Positions 52,423 to 61,389 of a stretch of 64,000 bases of DNA are shown here, piece after piece (position 1 is the stretch's first letter; each line of letters opens with the position of its first letter). The notes beneath the pieces were generated by a model. It was given only the letters and a program-made list of their open reading frames with translations. It was not told the DNA's origin and made no database searches. This stretch comes from Streptomyces sp. NBC_01198 (lineage in GTDB: Bacteria > Actinomycetota > Actinomycetes > Streptomycetales > Streptomycetaceae): positions 4,409,001-4,473,000 of the forward strand of contig NZ_CP108568.1 in the NCBI RefSeq assembly GCF_036010485.1. The letters run 5' to 3'. Made by a program: the position numbers and the translations under genes.

Positions 52423-53595
52423 CTAGCGCTGGAACCCGCCGTCGCCCGTACCGCCGGTTACGCCGTTCCCGCTGTTCCCGTCGGTGCCGCCGCCCGGGGT
52501 GTCGGTCGGGGACGGGGAGGCGGAGGTCGGCGGCGGGGACGACGGGGAGTTCGTCGGAGGCGGCGTGGAGTGGCCGCCGCCGGAGGTGCCGTTGCCGCCG
52601 CCGGTGCCCGGGGAGTCCGGGGCCGAGGGCGTGGTGTGCGGGGTGGGACGGCCGTGGCCGCCGCCCTGCGGGCCGGTGGGGGTGTCGCTGGGCGGGGTGG
52701 GGGTGTCGGTCGGCGTGGGGGAGTGGCGGGTGTCGCCGCCGGAGTGCGACGAGTTGTGGCCCGTGACGGCGTTGCCGATGGTGGTGCCGTGCCCGTGCCC
52801 GCTGATGTTCTCCCCGGCGATCGCCTCGTAACCGGTGATGCCGGCCATGGTCAGCCCGAAGGCGAGCCCGACCGCGATCAGCGGCCGCTTCCACCCGCGC
52901 CGGCCGCCCCGGTAGGAGGTGGCCTCGCCGTAGCCGTCGCCGGGGGTCACCGGGGTCGCGGGGTGCGCGCCGGTCAGGGGGGCGCTGGGGTGAGTGGTGC
53001 GGGTGGCGTCCGGGAGTAGGGGCGACGGCGTACCGGCCGGAGGCGTGGTGCCGGTGGCGTCCGCGAGCGGCGGCGGAGTGGGGTCCTTACCGGCGGGATC
53101 CGTGCTGGTCACGGGCCTGGTGGGCGTGGAGTCCGCCGCCGGGAGGGTCCGCGTGCGGTCCGCCGCCGCCCCCGTGGTCGTCGTCGTGGTCCCGGTCGCG
53201 CGGGTGTCCACGTCCGTCCGGCTCCACGCCTGCGTCGCGGTCCTGCGGACGACCGGTCGCGCCTGGACGGCGACGACCTGGACCTGCTGGCCGGTGCGCC
53301 GGAAGACGTGCTGCAGGATCGTGCCGCCGCAGGTGCCCAGGACGCTGACCACGCCCGCGCCGAGGATGGTGCCGTAGATGCCGAGGTTCGAGGCGAGCTT
53401 CGCGGCCACGACCGCGGCGACCGCGCTTCCCGCCACCTGCGGCACGTTCAGGCCGAGCTTGCCCTCACGGCCCGTCGCGGGCGCCTTCCGCAGCGTCACC
53501 GGAACGTCCGCCGACGTCCCTGGCTGCTGCTGCCGGACCTGTTCCGTGCGTCGCGTGTCGCCCGGACGTCCGTCGCCGTCCTGTGCCTCGCCCAT
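52423..53595 (-). CDS. Hypothetical low-complexity membrane protein
   Basis: 390 residues with a compact N-terminal helical region (LNVPQVAGSAVAAVVAAKLASNLGIYGTILGAGVVSVLGTCGGTILQHVFRRTGQ, about 50-104), a Thr/Pro-rich linker, a single later helix (RPLIAVGLAFGLTMAGITGYEAIAG) and a long Ser/Pro/Gly/Thr tail. The linkers look disordered. It seems to span the membrane more than once. No family recognised. Stop is 8 bp from the converging DUF427 gene's stop. Confidence 0.7.
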   Translation of the reverse strand: MGEAQDGDGRPGDTRRTEQVRQQQPGTSADVPVTLRKAPATGREGKLGLNVPQVAGSAVAAVVAAKLASNLGIYGTILGAGVVSVLGTCGGTILQHVFRRTGQQVQVVAVQARPVVRRTATQAWSRTDVDTRATGTTTTTTGAAADRTRTLPAADSTPTRPVTSTDPAGKDPTPPPLADATGTTPPAGTPSPLLPDATRTTHPSAPLTGAHPATPVTPGDGYGEATSYRGGRRGWKRPLIAVGLAFGLTMAGITGYEAIAGENISGHGHGTTIGNAVTGHNSSHSGGDTRHSPTPTDTPTPPSDTPTGPQGGGHGRPTPHTTPSAPDSPGTGGGNGTSGGGHSTPPPTNSPSSPPPTSASPSPTDTPGGGTDGNSGNGVTGGTGDGGFQR

Positions 53596-53826
53596 GCCGG
53601 ACCCTGCCCGCCTTTCCCGATCGGCCTCCTGGGGTCAGACGGGCAGGCGAGCATACGAGTTCCATATGTCGGATTTTCGTGAGGTACGCCACTGTGCGCC
53701 GATATCACCCACGAGCCTCGCCCGCCCGGCCCCCGCGGCCCGCCGCGCGACCGTCGCTTCGACGGCGGCGAAGGCGTAGCGCCCGGCCGCATGGCACTGC
53801 GCCCGTCCGACGGGCAGGCGCAACCG

Positions 53827-54942
53827 TCAGACGTGCGGCGTCGCGGCCACCGCCTGCTCGGCGGTCCAGCGGTCCATCCGTTCCCACTGGCCCAGCAGCC
53901 AGCCGCTGCGGGCCGCGTCGCCGGTGGGGATGTCGGCGGCCGGTATCCGCCACCAGTGGACCCGGACCGGGCGGCGGAAGGGCAGGAAGGACCACGCGGC
54001 GCGGGGCGAGGCGATGACGTCCAGGCCCGCGTGGGCGACGAAGACCACGTCGGCGGTGGGTGCCGCGGCCAGCGCCGCCAGGCTGCCCGCCTCCCGGGGC
54101 GGCAGGACGTAGTGCAGCCGGGCGGCACGGGCGGCCTGCCGGTAACGGCCCAGGCGGCGCAGCCGGGCGATGGCCCTGCCGTGGCGGAGCGGGGTGAAGT
54201 TGCCGCCCTCGGGGAAGATCACCAGCGCGTCCCGCGCCCGCAGCCCCGCGGCCAGCCCGGCGACCGCGTCCTCCGCGGTGCCCCGCGCCGGGGGCAGGAA
54301 GCTGTGCGGCACCCGGCCGAGCAGCACGTCGAGGCAGGGGTCGGCGCGCAGCACGCCCTTCAGGACGGTGTGCGGCAGCAGCCCGGCCTGGGTGAGCAGG
54401 ATCTGCAGCAGCAGGAAGGAGTCGCCCAGCCCCGCGTGCCGGACGAGGACCAGCAGCGGCCGGTCGGGCGGCGCGTCGGCCGCGAGCATCGCCGGCGTCA
54501 TGTCGACCTCAAGGCGGAACAGCCGCTCCGCCGTCCGCCGCAGCACCGCGAGCAGCCGGGCGAGCAGCGCGAAGGCCTCGGCCGCCCGCCGGTCCCGCGC
54601 GTCCGGGCCGCCGCGGGGGTGACGCAGGAAGAGCGCGGACGCGGCAAGCACTCCGGTGAGGTCCACCGCCAGGTAGACGAGCAGGAAGCCGGCGAAGCGG
54701 GTCGGGCGCCACGGCCCGCGGGTGCTCAGCGACACGGGCGCGCCGAGCACGGTCACCGCGACCAGCAGGGCCGCGGCGACCGGTATCAGCGCGGCGACCA
54801 GCACGGTGGCGACCGCCCGCCGGGCCGTCGTGCCCACCGCGGCTGCGGCGCCGGTGGCTCCCGTACGCCGCAGGTCCGCTCTGCCTGCCGGGTCCGCACG
54901 CCCACCGGCCGCCTCGTCCGCGACGGGGACGCCGCCGGTCAC
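53827..54942 (-). CDS. PlsC-like lysophospholipid acyltransferase, membrane protein
   Basis: 371 residues from GTG 54942, overlapping the patatin stop (GTGA). Two N-terminal helices (VATVLVAALIPVAAALLVAVTVLG; FAGFLLVYLAVDLTGVLAASALFL) precede the acyltransferase domain. VRHAGLGDSFLL has the HxxxxD catalytic motif and VIFPEGGNFTP the FPEG motif. It transfers an acyl group to a lysophospholipid or related acceptor. Coupled to the patatin-like lipase upstream, the pair could deacylate and reacylate lipids. Confidence 0.85.
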   Translation of the reverse strand: MTGGVPVADEAAGGRADPAGRADLRRTGATGAAAAVGTTARRAVATVLVAALIPVAAALLVAVTVLGAPVSLSTRGPWRPTRFAGFLLVYLAVDLTGVLAASALFLRHPRGGPDARDRRAAEAFALLARLLAVLRRTAERLFRLEVDMTPAMLAADAPPDRPLLVLVRHAGLGDSFLLLQILLTQAGLLPHTVLKGVLRADPCLDVLLGRVPHSFLPPARGTAEDAVAGLAAGLRARDALVIFPEGGNFTPLRHGRAIARLRRLGRYRQAARAARLHYVLPPREAGSLAALAAAPTADVVFVAHAGLDVIASPRAAWSFLPFRRPVRVHWWRIPAADIPTGDAARSGWLLGQWERMDRWTAEQAVAATPHV

Positions 54943-55811
54943 GCCCGGCCGTCCGCGGTGTCGAGGACGGTGTCCAGGTAGCGCGAGGAGGCGGCGTAGG
55001 CGCGTTCGATGCGTTCGGCCGTCTGCCCGAAGGCCCGGTGCCGCAGCTGGCTCAGCGTCCCGCCCCCGTCGCCCGACGCAGCGCCGCTGGGCAGTACGTG
55101 CACGGTGACGTGTGCCGGCAGGTCGGCCATGTCGCGGGCGAACCGGTGCCTGCGGGCGATCTCGAACGCGACGGTCGCCACGTCCCACGGCAGCTTCGGC
55201 GGGGTGAGCGGCCGCTCGATCCGGCCGACCTGCAGCACGTAGATCTCGTCGGCGCCCAGCGCGACGGCCCTGCCCACCGGGATGCTGTTGACCAGGCCGC
55301 CGTCCACGAAGTGCTCGCCGCCGAGCCCGACCGGCGGCAGCAGCCCCGGCACGGCGGACGAGGCGAGCACCGCCTCGACCAGCGGCCCGCTGTCGAACCA
55401 GTGCTCGGCGGCGTTCTCGATGCTGGCCGCCACGCACTGGAAGGGCAGTGCCAGTTCCTCGATGAGGCCGACGGGCAGGTGCTCGCGCAGCAGTTCGAGC
55501 AGCGGCGCGGGCGCGTAGAGGTGCGTCCGCGTCCGTACCGCGGTGGACACCCGCCCCACCAGCGACCCGGCGAAGACCCCGGCTCTGCCCAGCCCCGTCC
55601 ACAGGTCGATCAGCCGCGCCACCGACGCCTGCGACGGCTCCGCGGCGACGGCGGCACCGTTGATCGCCCCGACGGACGTCCCCAGCACCAGCCCCGGCCG
55701 CACTCCGGCGCCGAACAGCGCCTTGAGCATCCCGACTTCGTACGCTCCCAGCGCGCCCCCACCGCCCAGCACGAGTGCCGGGCCGCGCACGTCACTCGCA
55801 CTGCGATCCAT
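54939..55811 (-). CDS. Patatin-like phospholipase family protein
   Basis: 290 residues. The oxyanion GGGGALGAYEVGML, nucleophile elbow GTSVGAING and catalytic Asp in VDGGLVNSIP define the patatin fold; Ser and Asp form a dyad. Lipid acyl hydrolase activity is expected, cytosolic or membrane-associated. It is translationally coupled to the downstream acyltransferase. A perfect 16-bp palindrome (55961-55976) lies 150 bp upstream in its promoter region. Confidence 0.92.
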   Translation of the reverse strand: MDRSASDVRGPALVLGGGGALGAYEVGMLKALFGAGVRPGLVLGTSVGAINGAAVAAEPSQASVARLIDLWTGLGRAGVFAGSLVGRVSTAVRTRTHLYAPAPLLELLREHLPVGLIEELALPFQCVAASIENAAEHWFDSGPLVEAVLASSAVPGLLPPVGLGGEHFVDGGLVNSIPVGRAVALGADEIYVLQVGRIERPLTPPKLPWDVATVAFEIARRHRFARDMADLPAHVTVHVLPSGAASGDGGGTLSQLRHRAFGQTAERIERAYAASSRYLDTVLDTADGRA

Positions 55812-55960
55812 GTCTCACCGCGTGCCCTGACTCCACCCCCCCAACCGCGCGGCCCCGCCCCCGGGACGACCGCCCCCGCGTCACGGCACGTCGATCACCC
55901 GCCCGCCGGGACACGCGCGATCACCTTCGGCCCGCTGCCCGGCGGCGTCGTCGCGTCGCC

Positions 55961-55976
55961 CCTCACGTACGTGAGG
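55961..55976. promoter_or_regulatory. 16-bp perfect palindrome upstream of the patatin gene
   Basis: CCTCACGTACGTGAGG is symmetric over all 16 bases with no loop, so it is a protein-binding site rather than a terminator. It lies in the 231-bp gap between the LAL-regulator gene's end and the patatin gene's start, pointing to control of the patatin-PlsC operon. Confidence 0.65.
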
Positions 55977-56042
55977 CCCCGTTCCCATGTCCTCACGGTA
56001 ACCGGCAGCACCGACAACAGCCGGTTCGTCCGGGATGCCCGG

Positions 56043-58886
56043 TCAGGGGGTCCCGTCGTGGGCCAGGACCGCGCGGGCCAGGGCGACGCGGGAGCGGGCG
56101 GAGAGTTTGCGGTAGGCGCGGGTCAGGGCGGCCTCGACCGTCTTCACGCTGATGGTGAGGTGCGCGGCGATCTCGCGGTTGCTCGCGCCCTGCGCGACGA
56201 GAAGGGCGACGCGGTGCTCGGTGGGGCTGAGGGTGTCGAGGCCGGCCGGGGCGGCGGGGGCGGGGAACTGGTCGAGGGCGTCGGTGGTGAGGGTGAGCCA
56301 GGGGTGGGCGCCCGCGCGGGTGAAGAGGCGGGCGGCCTCGGTCAGGGCCGCGCGGGCCGGTGCCATGGCACCGCGCCGGGCCTGGACCTGGCCGAGCACG
56401 AGACGGGTGCGGGCCTCCTCCAGGCGGTACGGGAGCGCCGCCAGCCGGGTGGCGGTGGCGTCGAGCAGCGCGGCGGCCGCCGCCGGGTCGCCGCGCGCCT
56501 CGGTGACCAGGGCGGCCGCCCGGTCCAGCACCGCGAGCAGCCCCTGCCTGCCCAGCCGGGCCGCCTGCGCGCGGGTCTCCGCGAGGAGTTCGGCCGCCTC
56601 GTCCGCCCGGCCGGTCGCGACCAGGGCCTCCGCGAGGTCGGACTGCCAGCGGCGTACGGCGGGATCGCCCTGGCCCTGCCCGGTCTCCAGCAGCCGCACC
56701 CGCTGGAGCGCGTGCACGGCGGCGGCCGATTCGCCGCGCAGCAGCCGGACATGGCCCTCGGCGTGCAGCGCGCGCGGCAGGAACAGCTGGTCGTCGTCGT
56801 CCTCGCTGTGCCGCCTGGCCAGGTCCGCCGCGGCCAGCGCGCGGTCCGCGGCGCCGCCGGCCGCCTCGGCGAGCGCGACCGCGTACCAGGCGGGCCCCTG
56901 GCTCAGCCCGGCCTGCTCGGTGACCCGCAGCGCCTGGTGGGCGAGGCCGAGTGCGGCCTCGCAGCGGCCGCGCAGGATCTCGACCTGCGCGAGCCCCGAC
57001 AGGCACTGGCACAGGCTCTCGGCGGAGCCCCGGTAGCGCACGGTGTAGACCAGCGCCCGCAGTTCGGTCCTGGCGTCGTCGAGCCGGTCGTGCAGGAGGT
57101 GCCTGCGGTGCTTGAGGAAGACCGGCCCGTTGTGGTCGAACAGCACCCGCGGGTCCTGCGGCGCCGCGAGCGCCCGCGTCAGCGTCCGCTCGGCGCCGGG
57201 GCGGCCGAGGTAGAACTCCAGCGCCGCCTGCTGGGTGAGCGCGAGCAGTTCGGTGCGACGGTCGGCGGCCCGCAGCGCCAGGACCGCCGCGCGCGCCGCG
57301 TGGGTGAGCGCGGCGGCCGCCGAGCCCTCCACCAACCAGGCACGCCAGCTCAGCCGGTAGTGCAGCCGGGCCAGCAACTCCGGGTCGTCGCGGGCGTCTT
57401 CGAGCGCCCTCGGGAAGACGTCGGCGACCTCGGCCATCGCCTGCCCGCTGGAGTCGACCAGCACGATCCAGGCGCGTACCCGGTCCGCGGGCCGGGCGCT
57501 CTCGGCCAGCACCTCGTGCGCGATGCCGCGCGCCAGCGCGTAGTCGCCGGCGGCGACCGCGTCCTCGGCGGCGGTCAGCCGCCGCTCGGCGTCGGCCGCG
57601 GCGTCGCCCGACGGGGTCCGGTCGGCGGCGAGTCGGCCCAGGCGCGCGGCCGTCGCCGGGGCCCCGCGCCGCCGGGCCGCGGTGGCGGCTGCGGTGAGCG
57701 CGGCAGCGGTCCGCGCGTCCCAGCCGGGCGACAACGACGCCAGGTGGTGGGCGCGTTCCACCGGGTCGTCGGCCGCCTCGGCGAGCGCGGCGTGCACGCG
57801 CCGCCGCGCGGCGGGGGCGGCCTTCTCGTACAGCACCCGCGCCAGCAGCGGCTGCGTGAACCGTACGGACCCGGCCTGCGACGGCTCGACGACGCCCAGC
57901 CTGACCGCCTCCCGCACGTCCGCCGGCGCGGTGTCGCGGCCGGCCCGGCGCAGCAGCGCGACGGTGGGGCGGGCCGCGGCGCTCGCGGCGAGCAGCGTGC
58001 GGCGGGCCTGCGGGGTCAACGGCGCGAGCCGGGCCAGCAGCAGGGCGCGCAGCGCGGCCGGTATCGGCAGCGGGCCACCGGCGGGGTCCCGCCCGGTCGT
58101 ACGGCTCTCCTCGGCGAGCGCGCGGGACAACTCCAGGGCGGCGTAGGGGTTGCCGCCGGACGCCGCGTGCAACCGGGCCTGCACCGGGCGCGGCCAGGCC
58201 GGGCCGTCCTGCGCGGCCAGCAGCGCGGCGACCTCCCGCCCGGTCATCGGCGGTACGGCCAGCGGCAGTACGGGCGCCGGGCACAGCGCCTCGGCGTTGC
58301 CGCTGCCGGCCTCCGGCGGCCCGTAGGTGACACGCCAGGCGGCGATCGCGGTGAGCGGCAGCCCTCCGGCGCGGCGGGCGACGAACTCCAGCGCCTCGGC
58401 GCTCGGCCGGTCCAGCCACTGGGCGTCGTCAAGCACCAGCAGGACGGGGGCGTGCCCGCAGAGCGCGGTGAGCGTCTTGAGCAGGGCCACCCGCAGCGTG
58501 AGGACGTCGTCGTACGCCTCCCCGTACGGCCGCCCGCGCGCCTCCTCCTGGGCGCAGGGGCGGTGCAACGCGACCCGCAGCAGGGCCCGTTCGCGTAACG
58601 ACAGCGTGGCGAAGGCCGCGTCGGGCACCCCGGAGAGCAGGTCGATCAGGCCGAGGAGGGGCAACTGCCGCTCGGCCTCGGCGGGCGCGCACCGCAGGAC
58701 GAGGCCCCCGGTCCGTTCCGCGGTGAGCGCGGCCAGCGCGGTGAGCGCCGTGCTGCGGCCGATTCCCGGCTCGCCGGTGAGCAGCACGCTGTCACCGGCG
58801 TCCAGCGCGGCACTGGCGGTCGTGAGCAGCGCGTCCCGGCCGGTGGGCCGCGCGTCCGAACTGACCGAGCCGATCCGTCTGACCAT
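56043..58886 (-). CDS. Large LuxR-family (LAL-type) ATP-binding transcriptional regulator
   Basis: 947 residues from ATG 58886; an in-frame start at 58946 adds 20. The N-terminal AAA-like domain has Walker A GEPGIGRST (about 37) and Walker B VLLVLDDAQWLD, the middle is a long alpha-helical TPR-like region, and the C-terminal LuxR HTH is LSPTEHRVALLVAQGASNREIAAHLTISVKTVEAALTRAYRKL. LAL regulators switch on pathway genes when ATP and a signal are bound. The target is unknown; no biosynthetic cluster is visible here, and it lies upstream of the patatin operon in the same direction. Confidence 0.9.
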   Translation of the reverse strand: MVRRIGSVSSDARPTGRDALLTTASAALDAGDSVLLTGEPGIGRSTALTALAALTAERTGGLVLRCAPAEAERQLPLLGLIDLLSGVPDAAFATLSLRERALLRVALHRPCAQEEARGRPYGEAYDDVLTLRVALLKTLTALCGHAPVLLVLDDAQWLDRPSAEALEFVARRAGGLPLTAIAAWRVTYGPPEAGSGNAEALCPAPVLPLAVPPMTGREVAALLAAQDGPAWPRPVQARLHAASGGNPYAALELSRALAEESRTTGRDPAGGPLPIPAALRALLLARLAPLTPQARRTLLAASAAARPTVALLRRAGRDTAPADVREAVRLGVVEPSQAGSVRFTQPLLARVLYEKAAPAARRRVHAALAEAADDPVERAHHLASLSPGWDARTAAALTAAATAARRRGAPATAARLGRLAADRTPSGDAAADAERRLTAAEDAVAAGDYALARGIAHEVLAESARPADRVRAWIVLVDSSGQAMAEVADVFPRALEDARDDPELLARLHYRLSWRAWLVEGSAAAALTHAARAAVLALRAADRRTELLALTQQAALEFYLGRPGAERTLTRALAAPQDPRVLFDHNGPVFLKHRRHLLHDRLDDARTELRALVYTVRYRGSAESLCQCLSGLAQVEILRGRCEAALGLAHQALRVTEQAGLSQGPAWYAVALAEAAGGAADRALAAADLARRHSEDDDDQLFLPRALHAEGHVRLLRGESAAAVHALQRVRLLETGQGQGDPAVRRWQSDLAEALVATGRADEAAELLAETRAQAARLGRQGLLAVLDRAAALVTEARGDPAAAAALLDATATRLAALPYRLEEARTRLVLGQVQARRGAMAPARAALTEAARLFTRAGAHPWLTLTTDALDQFPAPAAPAGLDTLSPTEHRVALLVAQGASNREIAAHLTISVKTVEAALTRAYRKLSARSRVALARAVLAHDGTP

Positions 58887-59008
58887 GCACCTGCCAACCT
58901 GGAAGCCGGGTGCCCCCAGTGTCGGAACGCCCGCCCCCACGGTCAATGCCGCCTCGGGCCGGGGGCCTTCCGCCGCGCGCCTCCCGCCCCGCCCGGCCCC
59001 GACGCCGA

Positions 59009-59047
59009 ACGGCGGGTGCGCCCCCCTGAAGGGAGCGCACCCGCCGT
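59009..59047 (-). terminator. Intrinsic terminator of the M1 peptidase gene
   Basis: Perfect 13-bp stem (ACGGCGGGTGCGC / GCGCACCCGCCGT) with a 13-base inner part, 36 bp after the M1 peptidase stop codon. Confidence 0.85.
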
Positions 59048-59083
59048 CGTCAAAGGCCCCTGAGAAAGGCCGCCGACAGACGA

Positions 59084-60997
59084 TTACCCGTCGATCCGGT
59101 GCGTACTCCAGAAGGACGTGAGATCCGTCGAAGTCGCCGCCTGCGCCGCCGCCTTGAACTCGGCGGTGGTGGAGACCCCGTACCAGTGCGCCTGCGCGTA
59201 ACTGCGCAGCAGGGTCGTCATCGCGCTGTCACCGATGAGCCGCCGCAGGTCGTGCAGCGCGCACTTGCCGTAGCCGTAGACGACGGTGGAGTACCGCGAG
59301 GAGTGCGCGTCCCAGTACGCCATCGAGTTGGTGATCCTCTCGCTCGACGAGGCCCACGACACGCTGCTCCAGCAGTTCGTCCCCGTCTTGCCGAGCGCGA
59401 GATCCGTGGAGTAGTCCGCGAACGACTCGTCCAGCCAGGGGCTGTTGTACTCGTCGTCACCGACGATCCCGTACCACCACTGGTGGCCGAGCTCGTGGGT
59501 GAGCGCGGTCTTGTCGACCAGGTCGAGCACGAAGCCGGGGTATTCCATCCCGCCGAACCAGAAGTTGTTGTCCAGCACGGCGTCCACCTCGCCGTACGGG
59601 TAGGCGCCGAACCGCCCGCCGTGCGCGTCGAGCGCCGCGGTCGACGCGGTCAGCATGGCCTGGGAGTTCGCCGAGCTGATCCCGCTGACCGCGTAGACGT
59701 TGACCTTCACACCGCCGGACGAGGTGCCGGAGACCTTGCTGAACGCGCCCGCCGCCCAGGCGAAGTCCCGCACCTTGGTGGCGGTCGCCGTGGTGACCGT
59801 ACGGCCCGACGTCCCGGGGGTGTCCACCGACGTGCCGGTGGCCGGCACCAGCAGGTTCGAGGGGTGGTCGAGGGTGACGTGGAAGTCCGCGGCCAGCGAG
59901 TAGAAGGCCTCGCCGTTGTTGGTGTACGGGTCCAGGTGCCAGCCCGAGCCGTCCCTGATCGCCAGCAGCGGCAGCGCGTTGCCGACGAAGCTGAACGCGC
60001 CGTCGTGCCCGAACCGGTCGGCGCCGCTGGGCACCACGATCTTCAGGTCGAACCCGATGGTGCCGGACTGCCCCTGCGCCAGCGGCGACGCCAGCGTGAT
60101 GCCGAGCGCCGTGCAGCCGACCGACAGCGAACCCGCCGTGCCGCCGGTCACGTTGGTGACGGTGATCGGCGTGCTCGGGCAGGAGCCGTGGTAGTTGTCC
60201 CACAGCCGCAGGTAGACGTTGGTCAGCGCCGAGGACGAGGCGTTGGTGAAGGTCACGCTCTCGTGCCCGGTCCAGGTGACGCCGGTCGCGTCGCTGCTGA
60301 GGCTCACGGTGTAACCGGGCGAGGCCGGCGTGCGGGTGGTGTCCGCGGGCGGCGGGCTGGTGGGCGGGGTCGTGGGCGGTGTGGTCGGGGGCGTCGTACC
60401 GCTGCCGGAGGTGTTGAGCGCCACGTCGTCGATCACGAAGCTCGTCTGCTGCCCGGAGTCCTCGGTGCCGCTGAAGGCCAGGCTCACGTTCTGCCCGATG
60501 AACGACGACACGTCGAACGTCCGCTGCACGTACCCGGAGGCCGCGTTGAGGTTGGAGTACGTCGCGAGCGTGCTGGTGCCGAGCTTCGCGGTGAGCTTGT
60601 CGTAGGCGGTGGTGGTCGTCGTCTCGTCGGTGTCGATGTGCAGCCACACCGTCAGCGAGGCGGCACTGCACCCCGCCGGGATCGCCAGCGACTGGCTGAG
60701 CGAGTCGGTGTGCGTGGAGCCGTAGCCGTTCAGCCACGCGAAACTGCTGCCGGTGTGCGCGCTCTGGCCGCCGCCGGTCGTGATCACCCCGCTCGACGCG
60801 GTCCAGGGCGACGTCCCGTTCTCGAAGCCGCCGTTGCCGACGACCTGGGTGGGCGTACAGGCGGCAGGCGCGGCGCCCGGAGCGCCCGCGGGCCCGGCGC
60901 CGGTCGCACCGGCGACACCGGCCACGCCCAGGCTCACCGCCACGGCGAAGCCGGCCGCGCCCGCGCCGGCCATCAGGGAGACAAGTCGTTTCCTCAT
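59084..60997 (-). CDS. Secreted M1 family aminopeptidase with N-terminal beta-sandwich domain
   Basis: 637 residues. The signal peptide is MRKRLVSLMAGAGAAGFAVAV, cleaved near residue 34. Residues about 50-195 form a carbohydrate-binding-like beta-sandwich (VGNGGFENGTSPW; FVIDDVALN), then a Pro/Thr linker. The M1 domain has the exopeptidase GGMEYP (482-487), zinc site HELGHQWW (501-508) and Glu524 in WLDESFADYS, exactly 18 residues after the second His. It trims N-terminal residues from peptides outside the cell. An isolated gene with hairpins on both sides. Confidence 0.93.
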   Translation of the reverse strand: MRKRLVSLMAGAGAAGFAVAVSLGVAGVAGATGAGPAGAPGAAPAACTPTQVVGNGGFENGTSPWTASSGVITTGGGQSAHTGSSFAWLNGYGSTHTDSLSQSLAIPAGCSAASLTVWLHIDTDETTTTTAYDKLTAKLGTSTLATYSNLNAASGYVQRTFDVSSFIGQNVSLAFSGTEDSGQQTSFVIDDVALNTSGSGTTPPTTPPTTPPTSPPPADTTRTPASPGYTVSLSSDATGVTWTGHESVTFTNASSSALTNVYLRLWDNYHGSCPSTPITVTNVTGGTAGSLSVGCTALGITLASPLAQGQSGTIGFDLKIVVPSGADRFGHDGAFSFVGNALPLLAIRDGSGWHLDPYTNNGEAFYSLAADFHVTLDHPSNLLVPATGTSVDTPGTSGRTVTTATATKVRDFAWAAGAFSKVSGTSSGGVKVNVYAVSGISSANSQAMLTASTAALDAHGGRFGAYPYGEVDAVLDNNFWFGGMEYPGFVLDLVDKTALTHELGHQWWYGIVGDDEYNSPWLDESFADYSTDLALGKTGTNCWSSVSWASSSERITNSMAYWDAHSSRYSTVVYGYGKCALHDLRRLIGDSAMTTLLRSYAQAHWYGVSTTAEFKAAAQAATSTDLTSFWSTHRIDG

Positions 60998-61071
60998 GTA
61001 CTCATCGGTCCTCTCGGAGGGTGGGGGGATGAGCCGGCAAGTGGCGCTGCCGTAGGGGGAGTCTGAGCACG

Positions 61072-61107
61072 ACCGCTCCCCGCCGGTAAGGTCCGGCGGG
61101 GAGCGGT
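61072..61107 (-). terminator. Intrinsic terminator left over from the ricin-lectin gene
   Basis: Perfect 15-bp stem (ACCGCTCCCCGCCGG / CCGGCGGGGAGCGGT) with a 6-base loop, 71 bp past the stop of the lectin remnant. It now stands 75 bp upstream of the M1 peptidase start and could shield that gene from read-through. Confidence 0.75.
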
Positions 61108-61178
61108 AGGGATATCCCTATGCGTTTCCTGTGCGGTCGGCGGCCGGCTGCCCGACCGCCGCGGGGGTCGGGCGGGGG

Positions 61179-61301
61179 TCAGGACGGCAGCGTCCAGGTC
61201 TGGTTGGCGCCGCCGGCGCAGGTCCAGATCTGCAGTCGGGTGCCGTCCGCCGAGCTCGGCCCGGTGGCGTCAAGGCACTTGCCGGAACCCGTGACCGACG
61301 A
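61179..61301 (-). pseudogene. C-terminal remnant of a ricin-type (CBM13) lectin domain
   Basis: A 40-codon open stretch between two in-frame stops reads SSVTGSGKCLDATGPSSADG then TRLQIWTCAGGANQTWTLPS and a stop. This is the last subdomain of a ricin/CBM13 beta-trefoil, with the KCLD and QxW motifs. Nothing upstream (to 61389) extends it, and it has no start codon. It is what is left of a secreted enzyme gene. Together with the hairpins it is all I see in the 392-bp gap 60998-61389. Confidence 0.8.
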
Positions 61302-61334
61302 TCAGGGCCCGGGAGCCCGCGCGCTGAAGGGGGC

Positions 61335-61370
61335 CCGGGCCCGGCGGAGTTGCGTACCCGCCGGGCCCGG
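61335..61370 (-). terminator. Intrinsic terminator of the serine hydrolase gene
   Basis: Perfect 13-bp stem (CCGGGCCCGGCGG / CCGCCGGGCCCGG) with a 10-base loop, 20 bp after the stop codon at 61390. Confidence 0.85.
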
Positions 61371-61389
61371 AGGTGAGCCGATCAAAGCC

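Noticed and set aside
51227..52894. N-terminal extension of the MOSC-reductase frame
   Set aside because: Antisense to the DUF427 gene; AGGAGG and the family N-terminus MAKLLSVNVG fix the start at 51226.
56043..58886. LAL regulator as sign of a biosynthetic gene cluster
   Set aside because: No PKS, NRPS, terpene or RiPP genes occur in the window, so no cluster can be claimed from this gene alone.
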